A stretch of 64,000 nt of DNA from an uncultured Bacteroidales bacterium (GTDB lineage Bacteria > Bacteroidota > Bacteroidia > Bacteroidales > Paludibacteraceae). The translations under genes were made by a program, and so were the position numbers. Shown piece by piece: positions 1 to 6,943 of this stretch (position 1 is the stretch's first letter; every line of letters starts with the position of its first letter). The notes under the pieces were generated by a model. The model searched no databases. It saw nothing but the letters and a program-made list of their open reading frames with translations, and was not told where the DNA came from. The stretch lies in assembly GCA_902778935.1 (NCBI GenBank), contig CACYZT010000001.1:124001-188000 (forward strand), in the 5' to 3' direction.

Positions 1-759
1 AAGTTCCAGAACTATGTCGATGCCAAGTTCCGCATCACGCGCAATCAAACGGCGGATGATGCCTTTATCTACTGGGCAGAAGACCCTGTTATCGACCGGT
101 GTCTCCGGACACTCCGGGAAAATCACGCTATCGGCGCAACGCTCTATCCCTACGGTTTCACGCAACCTAACCCGCTGCCCGTCGGAGAAGAAGAGCTGGC
201 ACTCAAAGGACGACATAATGTGCTCAATTCGATGGCGGCTACTATCGCTGCCAATGTGCTTAATATCAAAAAAGATGTTATTCGCGAGAGCCTCATGACC
301 TTCAAGGGCGTCGAGCACCGACTCCAGTATGTGGCTACTGTACGGGGCGTGCGGTGGATTAACGACAGCAAGGCAACCAATGTCAATAGTTGCTGGTATG
401 CGCTGGAGTCCATGACCACGCCTACCGTGCTTATCTTGGGCGGCAAAGACAAAGGCAATGACTACAGCGAGATTGACGAACTGGTCAAAGCCAAATGTCA
501 TACCTTGGTCTTCATGGGACTGCATAATGAGAAATTGCGGGAGCACTTCGGAGAACTGAATAAACAGCTAATGGCCAACGGCCAACAGCCAATATCCATC
601 ATCGACACCGATAACTTGCACGATGCCATCCAAGGCGCGTACAAGGCTGCACACGAAGGCGACACGGTGCTTCTCAGTCCCTGCTGTGCCTCCTTCGATC
701 TGTTCAAATCATACGAAGACCGCGGTGAGCAGTTCATGGCGGCGGTAAGGGCTTTATGA
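1..759 (+). CDS. murD: UDP-N-acetylmuramoyl-L-alanine--D-glutamate ligase, C-terminal part
   Basis: The reading frame is open from the first base, so the 5' part lies outside the window; about 252 residues remain. MurD adds D-glutamate to UDP-MurNAc-L-alanine with ATP in the cytoplasm, an early step of peptidoglycan synthesis. Motifs seen are HNVLNSMAA and NDSKATN of the Mur ligase central domain, GGKDKGNDY, and the C-terminal LLSPCCASFDLFKSYEDRG, which is typical of MurD rather than of the other Mur ligases. The stop codon overlaps the ftsW start (ATGA), so the two are translationally coupled as in many division and cell-wall clusters. Confidence 0.95.
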   Translation, partial: KFQNYVDAKFRITRNQTADDAFIYWAEDPVIDRCLRTLRENHAIGATLYPYGFTQPNPLPVGEEELALKGRHNVLNSMAATIAANVLNIKKDVIRESLMTFKGVEHRLQYVATVRGVRWINDSKATNVNSCWYALESMTTPTVLILGGKDKGNDYSEIDELVKAKCHTLVFMGLHNEKLREHFGELNKQLMANGQQPISIIDTDNLHDAIQGAYKAAHEGDTVLLSPCCASFDLFKSYEDRGEQFMAAVRAL

Positions 760-2012
760 TAAAACCGAATTTGCAAAATATCGACAAGACGTTCTGGGTG
801 ATTTTTCTCTCCCTGATAGCGGTCGCGATTATCGCGCTTTTCTCCGCGTCCAGCACACTGGTCTATATGCACCACTCCGCACTCGGACCTATCGGACAGC
901 AGATGTTTTTCATCGTCCTGGGTGTGATAGCTGCGTTTGGCATCCAGTATATACCGTCCCCGTGGATACGTATCTGCGGGTATGGACTCCTTGGACTCAG
1001 TACGCTGCTCGTCTATTCGACGATGATTCCCGGCAACCCGCTGGTCGTCACGATTAACGGAGCCGCACGATGGGTACGTATCGCCGGTATTACTTTCCAG
1101 CCTTCGGAACTCGCCAAACTCAGTCTTATCATCGTCATAGCCGACCAACTCGCGCGTATCCACTCCGAGGACGACAAGCGGAAGTATTTCTACCGCACGC
1201 TCATCATCGCGGCGGTGGTCATGCTGCCTGTCATGGCGTCCAATCTCTCGACGGCAGTACTCATCGGACTCATTATCTTCTGCTTGTGGATTATGGCGCG
1301 TATCCCGTGGAGATACACGCTTTCCGTGGTCGGGATAACCGTCCTCGTCCTGGGACTCGGCTATGCGATTGTCGAATTCGGCTTCGTCCGTCCCCATCGT
1401 GAGATGCATGGTCCTTTCAAGCGTGCCACCACGTGGGTCGCACGTATCGACCGCCATTTCGCTATCTCCCCTCTTGAGGAGGGGTCGGGGGAGGTTAACA
1501 AATTCGTCCTTACCGATGATAATATCCAGGAGGTCTATGCCGCCGTGGCGATCGCCCGTGGCGGAGCCTCTCCGCTCGGTGTACTGCCCGGTAACAGTAA
1601 GGAACGCGATTATCTGCCCCTCGCTTTCGCCGATTATATCTTCGCTATCATCGTCGAGGAGTCAGGCTTCGTAGGGGCACTCTTGGTTATCTTCCTCTAT
1701 CTCGCTATCCTGTTCCGGGCCTGCAATGTGTCCAGCCGGTATAATGACATGCCCGCTATGCTCATGACCATGGGCTTGGCACTCATGATTACCTGCCAGG
1801 CACTCATCTCCATGCTCGTGGCGGTAGGACTGGGACCCGTTACCGGACAACCCTTACCCCTTATCTCGCGAGGCGGAACATCCGTACTCATCACCTCTGT
1901 CTATTTCGGCATCATGATGGGCGTGAGCCGCGAACAGATAACCCTCCGTCAACGCGAACAGAAAACCATCGAAGAAAGCCGCGAAGACGTCCCCATCGTC
2001 ACCCTCGAATAA
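756..2012 (+). CDS. ftsW: FtsW-type SEDS peptidoglycan polymerase
   Basis: A 418-residue polytopic membrane protein of the SEDS family. FtsW polymerises lipid II into septal glycan together with a class B penicillin-binding protein. The sequence shows about ten hydrophobic segments, the loop motif GITFQPSELAKL and the family signature GPVTGQPLPLISRGGTS near residue 360. The start overlaps the murD stop, and linkage to murD favours FtsW over RodA. Odd point: residues about 237-246 (SPLEEGSGEV), in the large extracytoplasmic loop, are encoded by a GC-rich palindromic element (see repeat 1466-1496) that is not part of the normal family sequence. The frame stays open, so the protein is probably functional. 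Confidence 0.93.
   Translation: MIKPNLQNIDKTFWVIFLSLIAVAIIALFSASSTLVYMHHSALGPIGQQMFFIVLGVIAAFGIQYIPSPWIRICGYGLLGLSTLLVYSTMIPGNPLVVTINGAARWVRIAGITFQPSELAKLSLIIVIADQLARIHSEDDKRKYFYRTLIIAAVVMLPVMASNLSTAVLIGLIIFCLWIMARIPWRYTLSVVGITVLVLGLGYAIVEFGFVRPHREMHGPFKRATTWVARIDRHFAISPLEEGSGEVNKFVLTDDNIQEVYAAVAIARGGASPLGVLPGNSKERDYLPLAFADYIFAIIVEESGFVGALLVIFLYLAILFRACNVSSRYNDMPAMLMTMGLALMITCQALISMLVAVGLGPVTGQPLPLISRGGTSVLITSVYFGIMMGVSREQITLRQREQKTIEESREDVPIVTLE
1466..1496 (-). repeat. GC-rich palindromic element inserted in frame in ftsW
   Basis: The stem CCCCTC (1468-1473) pairs with GAGGGG (1479-1484) around a 5-nt loop, followed by a G-rich tail. On the minus strand it reads C-rich tail, then palindrome, which is the same architecture as the element at 16562-16596. 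It adds about ten codons to ftsW without breaking the frame. Confidence 0.7.
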
Positions 2013-2016
2013 CATT

Positions 2017-2036
2017 TTCCCAAGAAAATTCCCAAG
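2017..2036 (+). promoter_or_regulatory. Double TTCCCAAG operator, copy 1
   Basis: Two direct TTCCCAAG boxes start at 2017 and 2029, a 12-bp period. The second box ends 7 bp before the -33 TTTG of the promoter at 2044-2075. The same geometry recurs at 4771-4790 and, on the minus strand, at 6398-6417. Between operator and start there is also a palindrome TGCAAAATTTGCA (2037-2049) that overlaps the -33 box. Confidence 0.65.
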
Positions 2037-2043
2037 TGCAAAA

Positions 2044-2075
2044 TTTGCACATATCATAAAAAAACTGTACCTTTG
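2044..2075 (+). promoter_or_regulatory. Bacteroidota sigma-A promoter for the 2101-4755 unit
   Basis: TTTG at 2044-2047 and TAccTTTG at 2068-2075 are separated by 20 bp, matching the Bacteroidota -33/-7 consensus. The first ATG lies 25 bp downstream of the -7 box. Confidence 0.8.
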
Positions 2076-2100
2076 CAGCGGAATTTTAAAACGAACAATT

Positions 2101-2595
2101 ATGAAAAACAGAGTAATTTTCTTTTTTGCATTGATGGGTGCCATTATGTTGCAAAGTTGCAACGCCAATATGCCGGAGATGAACGAGAACAACCGTAAGT
2201 TGCTCCTTGGACCATGGGAAGTAGTGAAAGAGACGATGACCAACGGAGACGGCTTCGGCGGTGTGGTCACACACACGGAGGATTTCCATTGGGGGCTGGA
2301 TTCGTATCATTTCATCAATGATTCGCTGGTCTATATCACGAATAGCCACGCAATTTATCTCGTGTATACACCGCCCTATTACTACTCCCTGGCAGAGCAG
2401 AAGGACGGCAAATGGCTGCTGACAGTTCCGGGTGTGTATGACAAACAACCGAATTTAGACGGCGGTCTTTCGCCGATAACTATTCATAAGCTGTCCAAAA
2501 CGGAAATGGAATGGCAGTTTGAAGCGTACGGCGGAGATGAAGGTCCGGTTGTGTATTACCAATATCTCAAAACATTGTACGAGGGCGCAGACTAA
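2101..2595 (+). CDS. Putative lipoprotein, lipocalin-like size
   Basis: A 164-residue protein whose N-terminus is a lipoprotein signal: a hydrophobic stretch followed by LQSC (Cys20). After the signal it reads KLLLGPWEVVKE, then alternating polar/hydrophobic segments rich in Trp and Tyr. This is the look of small Bacteroidota lipocalin-like lipoproteins in which a GxW motif opens the barrel. No catalytic motif is seen, and the function is unknown. It is the first gene of a unit that continues without a gap into the TPR-HTH protein (stop TAA directly followed by its TTG start), so co-expression with that putative regulator is likely. Its promoter carries the double TTCCCAAG operator. Confidence 0.75.
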   Translation: MKNRVIFFFALMGAIMLQSCNANMPEMNENNRKLLLGPWEVVKETMTNGDGFGGVVTHTEDFHWGLDSYHFINDSLVYITNSHAIYLVYTPPYYYSLAEQKDGKWLLTVPGVYDKQPNLDGGLSPITIHKLSKTEMEWQFEAYGGDEGPVVYYQYLKTLYEGAD

Positions 2596-3807
2596 TTGTA
2601 CCGAACATATAAGATATTATGGTTGATTTCAGCCGTAGGATGGATGGCGTGTTCGTCACCTACGGCTGAGTCGTATTATCGTCAAGGCCGCGAACTACGC
2701 GAAGCGGACGAACCTGTTGCAGCGATGGAAGCATTCATGGCTGCGACAGCTGTGCATTCGCGGGAGTGTGTTTTCAAAGCCCGCTCATGGAGTAATATGG
2801 CGACGATGTGCCGGATGGGCGAACGGCACGATTTGGCGTACGCGCTTTATGAGAAATCGATGGAGCAGTTCGCCCTGGCGAAAGACACACTGGCCCAAGC
2901 CTACGCGCTTAATAATATGGCTTGGGAGCAGGCTGTGCAAGGCAACAAACCTGCGGCTACTTCGCTTATCGCTGACGCGTTGGCTCTCTGCTCCGACACG
3001 GCTGTGCAACACAAAGTAACGGAGTCCCGTGCCGCCGCCTGTCTCTATGCCGGCGAGTATGACTCGGTATTCTGTTATACACGCTGCTCTCCCTCGCCTT
3101 CGCCGTATTTCGATATTCTGCAGGCGCAGGCATACGCGTTTCTCGGCAATAACGACTCTGCGCTTTATTATGCCAAGCGCGTAGTGACACAGACGGACAA
3201 TCCACGTTATCTGGACAATGTGTATTATATCCTTACTTATTGCGATTCCACGGCACAGGCGGACGAAGTGCGTGCGTTAGCAGCCGCACGGGCAGACGTC
3301 CTGATGGATTTGGAGCGCAACAGAGCCGATTGGATAGAAGCTATGCTGCTGGCGGAGAACGCGCTGACCAAGCCCAAGAAGCCTCTTCCATGGTGGTACT
3401 GGCTGGCGTGGTTTGGTATCGTCATTCTCATTGTGGATGCCTTGGCGTACGGTATCCCCCGCCGCAAACAGACGAACTCGCTGGAACTGCAATGCCGTCA
3501 TTTGCGTAATAGCACCAATTTACGCGAAGAGCTGCAATGGAACAGTTATCCGCAATTCCGAACCGCCTGTGATGAAAAACTCTCGTCCATCGTTACCAAA
3601 CTGGAGCAACGCGGCTTGTCCGAACGGGAGATACGTATCTGCGTGCTGGTCCTTATCGGCCTGTCGTACGCACAGATGGCGGATGTGCTTATCCGCGCGG
3701 AAAGCGGCATAGGCAAAGACAAATACATGGTGGCCAAGCGTCTTGGCGTGAGCGTCAAAGATTTGCAGACCACTTTAATCCAAATTGCCCGCGGAACTAA
3801 TGCGTAA
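2596..3807 (+). CDS. TPR sensor lipoprotein with membrane helix and C-terminal helix-turn-helix
   Basis: 403 residues starting at a TTG that follows the upstream stop directly. The TTG is preferred because the N-terminus it gives is a lipoprotein signal ending WMAC (Cys19); no in-frame ATG precedes it. Residues about 25-260 are TPR-like alpha-hairpins (AYALNNMAWEQAVQGN and similar). Residues about 266-285 are one membrane helix followed by RRK. The tail has a helix-turn-helix resembling LuxR/sigma4-type domains (LSEREIRICVLVLIGLSYAQ at about 341-360). The layout suggests periplasmic TPRs signalling to a cytoplasmic DNA-binding domain. The target is unknown; the adjacent double-box operators are an attractive guess. 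A lipobox plus a membrane helix in one protein is unusual. Confidence 0.75.
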   Translation: MYRTYKILWLISAVGWMACSSPTAESYYRQGRELREADEPVAAMEAFMAATAVHSRECVFKARSWSNMATMCRMGERHDLAYALYEKSMEQFALAKDTLAQAYALNNMAWEQAVQGNKPAATSLIADALALCSDTAVQHKVTESRAAACLYAGEYDSVFCYTRCSPSPSPYFDILQAQAYAFLGNNDSALYYAKRVVTQTDNPRYLDNVYYILTYCDSTAQADEVRALAAARADVLMDLERNRADWIEAMLLAENALTKPKKPLPWWYWLAWFGIVILIVDALAYGIPRRKQTNSLELQCRHLRNSTNLREELQWNSYPQFRTACDEKLSSIVTKLEQRGLSEREIRICVLVLIGLSYAQMADVLIRAESGIGKDKYMVAKRLGVSVKDLQTTLIQIARGTNA

Positions 3808-4303
3808 GTGCCTGACAATCATACTAATCCTATTGTCGGTTCGCATGGCGGCGAGCAACACCATTTCTATCCCACTAAGTACATCGGGCGGTCAATCTTT
3901 ATCTGAATATCTTTCCACACCCGACCCGACCGACCCGAACCAATTCCGTGCTTCGCTCACCGGTAACACGCTGGTTATTCAAACGCCGGCTAATGCCGTT
4001 TCGTATGTCCTCATCCGCGAAGCGGAGTGCGAGCGGAGAAACGAAGATTATTTCTATTCCATCAGTCTCGACTCCGTCTCCTGTCCTATCAACCGTGCCG
4101 GCACATACGCCATCCAAATCGGCTGTTGGGATAAGGATTACGTGGGGTATCTGCTCGTTAAGAAAGTCGGGGTGTTCGACTTGAACGGCCGTTATTGGGG
4201 TGCGACAATCGATAAGATTGACGAACTGCCGGAGGGATATTATCTCATTCGTGTAGAAACAAATATGGGAACAACATGCACTAAATTCTACGTACAGCAA
4301 TGA
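3800..4303 (+). CDS. Secreted protein, possibly DUF3244-like
   Basis: I start at the ATG at 3800, giving MRKCLTIILILLSV as a normal signal peptide; it overlaps the end of the TPR-HTH gene by 8 bp. The mature part of about 145 residues is short beta-strand-like sequence ending in DELPEGYYLIRVETNMG...TKFYV. That resembles the C-terminal sandwich of small secreted Bacteroidota proteins (DUF3244 or sorting-domain-like), in which the last strands read 'L..G.Y.L.V....G....K..V'. I do not see a clear type IX sorting signal. The function is unknown. The gene overlaps the next lipoprotein by 4 bp (ATGA). Confidence 0.65.
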   Translation: MRKCLTIILILLSVRMAASNTISIPLSTSGGQSLSEYLSTPDPTDPNQFRASLTGNTLVIQTPANAVSYVLIREAECERRNEDYFYSISLDSVSCPINRAGTYAIQIGCWDKDYVGYLLVKKVGVFDLNGRYWGATIDKIDELPEGYYLIRVETNMGTTCTKFYVQQ

Positions 4304-4755
4304 AAAGGAAAAACTACATATCAGGACTTGTTATGATTCTGGCCATCAGTTTATTCGGCTGTAGCAAAGGAACAAATGAAATAGGATCAGAACCATATCT
4401 TAACGGCGGTAACGGTGTCCCTCGTCTGGTGATAAAAGGAACAATTAAGAACACCGCCGACGAACCACTGCAGGGCATTTATGTGGCTGTCTATGGAGTG
4501 CGTGAAGCGGACGAACCGGACGTGCTGACTTATAACTACGCGCTCACAGGACCCGGCGGCGATTATACCATTGTGCGTTACCGCGGCCGTGAATACCCGA
4601 CCGAAGTAACGGTCGTTGCGACCGATTCCACAGGCGTCTATGAGGAACAAGTGCTCTTTGAGACCATCACATACGACTCCATCAGCACGCGAACCGGCAA
4701 GGAACCTTTCAATGGTTTAGTAACTGCTGATTTTATACTTGTGTTAAAAGAATAA
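4300..4755 (+). CDS. Putative lipoprotein with carboxypeptidase-regulatory-like fold
   Basis: 151 residues with a lipoprotein signal ending LFGC (Cys21). The mature part reads LVIKGTIKNTADEPLQGIYVAVYG, then GPGGDYTIVRYRG. This is the 'G.v.d..g.pl.gv.V......G.y.i' pattern of CarboxypepD_reg-like or transthyretin-like beta-sandwiches, also seen in the Bacteroidota 'radical SAM-associated lipoprotein' family. No radical SAM gene is near, so membership of that family is only a resemblance. It is the last gene of the operon that starts at 2101. Expected location is the periplasm or cell surface, with a binding or structural role rather than an enzymatic one. Confidence 0.7.
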   Translation: MKRKNYISGLVMILAISLFGCSKGTNEIGSEPYLNGGNGVPRLVIKGTIKNTADEPLQGIYVAVYGVREADEPDVLTYNYALTGPGGDYTIVRYRGREYPTEVTVVATDSTGVYEEQVLFETITYDSISTRTGKEPFNGLVTADFILVLKE

Positions 4756-4770
4756 TCACCAAGAGTCATT

Positions 4771-4790
4771 TTCCCAAGAAAAATCCCAAG
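4771..4790 (+). promoter_or_regulatory. Double TTCCCAAG operator, copy 2
   Basis: TTCCCAAG at 4771-4778 and ATCCCAAG at 4783-4790, a 12-bp period. The second box ends 7 bp before the -33 TTTG at 4798. Spacing and orientation match the copies at 2017-2036 and 6398-6417. Confidence 0.65.
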
Positions 4791-4797
4791 ACAGATA

Positions 4798-4829
4798 TTT
4801 GCAGGTTTCACGAAAAAGCAGTACCTTTG
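4798..4829 (+). promoter_or_regulatory. Promoter for the 4854 lipoprotein
   Basis: TTTG (4798-4801), a 20-bp spacer, then TAccTTTG (4822-4829). The bases before the -7 box read AAAAAGCAG, shared with the promoters at 6359-6390, 10487-10518 and 58200-58231. From TTGCAGGTTTC to the -7 box it is nearly identical to the minus-strand promoter at 6390-6359. Confidence 0.8.
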
Positions 4830-4853
4830 CACCGGATTTAAAACAGAATTATT

Positions 4854-5408
4854 ATGAAAGTAAAACTTTTTATCTTCTCGTTTATCGCAGCCGTGTTCTG
4901 CGCATGTGAACAAAACGGTGTGGGTGACGCCTCGCTTATCGAAGGCGGATGGGATCTGCGAAACATCGATTATGACAAAACGGTGTACGCCGACTACAAC
5001 GGCAACACGCATCTGAAGGACAGCGCCTACACGCGCACTTTTGAGGATAAGGAGCAAGTGTGGCTCTTTTATCAAGGCGACATCAGCAAGTGGCAGTATT
5101 ATGTGCAGGACGGAGAAGGTTATTGGTCAGGCTATGCCTGTGATTGCTGGCGTAAATATAGAACCGAAGGCGAAGGTGAGAATATGACCATCGTTGAGAC
5201 CAGAGGAAGTATTATTCCGGGTTATGAAGGAGTGACCACCACCAGACGCTACAAAGTGGAGAAACTGACGCGCAAGGCGATGGTTCTCTCGACGATAGAA
5301 CGGATGTACAACTCGGATACCCAGAGTCCCGTGGATGTGAACGCCGTTTATACCTTCAAGCGCGATAACTCGCTTTTGGAATATATCCGTAGCGGTTATC
5401 CGGAATAA
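4854..5408 (+). CDS. Putative lipoprotein, lipocalin-like
   Basis: 184 residues with a lipoprotein signal (FIAAVFCAC; Cys18 is the likely modified residue, Cys16 a second possibility). The mature start ASLIEGGWDLRNIDYD resembles the first strand of Bacteroidota lipocalin-like proteins ('l.G.W.l'). The rest alternates aromatic and charged residues and carries a CDCW pair of cysteines around residues 99-102. No known catalytic motif. It is a single-gene unit with its own operator-bearing promoter, and it is convergent with the small lipoprotein on the other strand: the two stop codons are directly adjacent (5408/5409), leaving no room for a separate terminator. Confidence 0.7.
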   Translation: MKVKLFIFSFIAAVFCACEQNGVGDASLIEGGWDLRNIDYDKTVYADYNGNTHLKDSAYTRTFEDKEQVWLFYQGDISKWQYYVQDGEGYWSGYACDCWRKYRTEGEGENMTIVETRGSIIPGYEGVTTTRRYKVEKLTRKAMVLSTIERMYNSDTQSPVDVNAVYTFKRDNSLLEYIRSGYPE

Positions 5409-5612
5409 TTATTCTACGTCCTCTTGGACCGTTTGGGCAGCAGCTTGGTTGAGTTGCTGCTTCATTTTTTGTTGGGCGGCTTGGTAGTCCGGTTCGTTCT
5501 GCCAATGGTCAGGCGGCACGGTGCCGTAACATGCGGCGAACGTGAATGCTACGCCGGTCAGCAGACATAGTTTGATGCCCGCTTGCAGGATTTTGTCATA
5601 GAGTGTGCGCAT
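5409..5612 (-). CDS. Small lipoprotein, 67 residues
   Basis: A short gene with a clear lipoprotein signal: positively charged N-terminus, hydrophobic core and FAAC lipobox (Cys28). The mature part is only about 40 residues and becomes Gln/Ala-rich (QQKMKQQLNQAAAQT), so it may form a short amphipathic helix. It lies 12 bp downstream of the duplicated membrane protein gene and should share its transcript. The YGTVPP start of the mature part faintly recalls the YGTP motif of radical SAM-associated lipoproteins, but the length does not fit. Function unknown. Confidence 0.65.
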   Translation of the reverse strand: MRTLYDKILQAGIKLCLLTGVAFTFAACYGTVPPDHWQNEPDYQAAQQKMKQQLNQAAAQTVQEDVE

Positions 5613-5624
5613 ATTGATTTAATT

Positions 5625-6332
5625 TTAAAAGTTCATAGCTATGCCCAGACCATTGGACGATGTCTGGAGCGAAAAAGTCAACGGCGGCTGGTCGGCACAA
5701 TACTGATGGTATTGTTTAGCAGCGGATTTGCGTTGCACCTGCCCGAAAGCCAGACATGGTACAGAAGTGATAACGGCTCCACTACCGATACTTATCAATC
5801 CGAGGCCGGCATTAAGCATGGTGTTGTTCTCAGTGAAGGTCAGGCTAATGCCCACAATTAAGAGTCCAAGTCCCGAGCCAAAGAGTCCCCATCCGGCTTT
5901 CCATGTATCATTAGCACGCTTGTAACTCAAACGTAGTTCATCACAAGTCAAATCGGGCGCACATTGGTATTCGTTGATGGTTCGCATGGCATTCTTGCGA
6001 CGTACTTGCCCGACAATAAGACACGGGACAGAGGCTGCCAGGACACCACAACTAACTATCGCTAAGGAAAAGCACGATCTATTCGTAGCGAGCTCTGCCG
6101 GAGTCATTTCGTGCTTGTATAGGGTCGCTATTGTACCAATAGAACATGCGGTGGTACCAACGGCTCCGGAAATAAACAAACCCCAACCGGTTTTCCATAG
6201 AACGTCGGCCTTCCGATAGTTATTCCATGCCTTGGCACATACTTCATTCGGTAGCGCAGGGTACGCGATAGTCTGCGCTCGTGTGGCTGAAAAGACGAGA
6301 CAAGCCATCAAAAGGATAAACGATTTGCGCAT
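5625..6332 (-). CDS. Exported or membrane protein made of two tandem copies of one domain
   Basis: I start at the ATG at 6332, which gives the signal peptide MRKSFILLMACLVFSATRAQ; longer forms would bury it. The 235-residue product contains an internal duplication of about 80 residues. In both copies a Cys-containing helix and a (K/R)A(D/N)..WK.GWGLF..G motif are followed by a hydrophobic helix and VPCL..GQV(R/Q)RK. This suggests two membrane hairpins per copy. I do not recognise the family. Its promoter has the double TTCCCAAG operator, linking it to the lipoprotein units on the plus strand. The downstream small lipoprotein is probably co-transcribed. Confidence 0.7.
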   Translation of the reverse strand: MRKSFILLMACLVFSATRAQTIAYPALPNEVCAKAWNNYRKADVLWKTGWGLFISGAVGTTACSIGTIATLYKHEMTPAELATNRSCFSLAIVSCGVLAASVPCLIVGQVRRKNAMRTINEYQCAPDLTCDELRLSYKRANDTWKAGWGLFGSGLGLLIVGISLTFTENNTMLNAGLGLISIGSGAVITSVPCLAFGQVQRKSAAKQYHQYCADQPPLTFSLQTSSNGLGIAMNF

Positions 6333-6358
6333 AGCGGTGATTTTTTGGAATTCTGCTG

Positions 6359-6390
6359 CAAAGATACTGCTTTTTTGCGAAACCTGCAAG
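6359..6390 (-). promoter_or_regulatory. Promoter for the 6332-5409 minus-strand unit
   Basis: On the minus strand CTTG (6390-6387), a 20-bp spacer, then TAtCTTTG (6366-6359). Sequence from the -33 to the -7 box nearly duplicates the promoter at 4798-4829. Confidence 0.75.
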
Positions 6391-6397
6391 AAAATGA

Positions 6398-6417
6398 CTT
6401 GGGAAATTTCTTGGGAA
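6398..6417 (-). promoter_or_regulatory. Double TTCCCAAG operator, copy 3
   Basis: On the minus strand TTCCCAAG at 6417-6410 and again at 6405-6398, a 12-bp period, ending 7 bp before the -33 CTTG. It lies between divergent genes, about 40 bp upstream of the -33 box of the plus-strand promoter at 6457, and so could affect both directions. Confidence 0.65.
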
Positions 6418-6456
6418 AAATAATTTTGCCAAAAAAAGCAAAATGTTCTTTACAAA

Positions 6457-6488
6457 TTTGCGTATATCCGAAATTTGTTGTACCTTTG
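6457..6488 (+). promoter_or_regulatory. Promoter for the 6529 lipoprotein
   Basis: TTTG (6457-6460), a 20-bp spacer, TAccTTTG (6481-6488). It has no double box of its own at the -40 position. Confidence 0.75.
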
Positions 6489-6528
6489 CAGCGATTTTTA
6501 GATAGGTAAATTTAACCGTCCCCTTAAA

Positions 6529-6933
6529 ATGACCCATAAAAAAAGCATATTCTTATTATTCTTATTAGCGTTTACATGCACGCTGCCTATGAGCGCGTGC
6601 ACGTCTGGAACATCTTCGAAAAATAGTACGTCGTCCGACGTGGCGCAGCCTGTTCCCGTGAGCAAGGCTCTTTTTCACAATCCCGACTCGATAGCCTACT
6701 ATGCCGAAAAGGCGTACCGCTACGAAGACCCGAAAGGCTTGTATGTCATGGGCGTAGCTGCACGTCTGCGTGCGGCAGGCACGTTGCCGGACTCTATCAC
6801 GACAGTCCCGATGGACGAGGCAGATATCATGTTGTTGCGCTCTGCCGAACTCGGCTATCCGGATGCCATCAAGGCTATCAAATGCCTTGCAGAGCACGGC
6901 TGTTGGAACCATTCTATCCCCGAAAATAAATAA
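6529..6933 (+). CDS. Putative lipoprotein with a Sel1-like segment
   Basis: 134 residues. The signal ends PMSAC (Cys24) and is followed by a Ser/Thr-rich linker. Residues about 75-125 (GLYVMGVAARLRAAGTLPD...DEADIMLLRSAELGYPDAI) have the spacing of a Sel1/TPR-like alpha-hairpin, often used for protein contacts at the cell envelope. Function unknown. The nuclease gene begins 10 bp downstream, so the two may be co-transcribed by read-through, although a lipoprotein has no obvious role in restriction. Confidence 0.65.
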   Translation: MTHKKSIFLLFLLAFTCTLPMSACTSGTSSKNSTSSDVAQPVPVSKALFHNPDSIAYYAEKAYRYEDPKGLYVMGVAARLRAAGTLPDSITTVPMDEADIMLLRSAELGYPDAIKAIKCLAEHGCWNHSIPENK

Positions 6934-6943
6934 TACCGATACC

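Noticed and set aside
498..1457. A 319-codon open frame on the minus strand across murD and ftsW
   Set aside because: It is antisense to two well-supported genes, has low-complexity Asp/Arg/His-rich sequence and no recognisable domain.
6770..6943. Longer start for the Mrr-like gene
   Set aside because: The extension overlaps the upstream lipoprotein gene in another frame and adds no family sequence.
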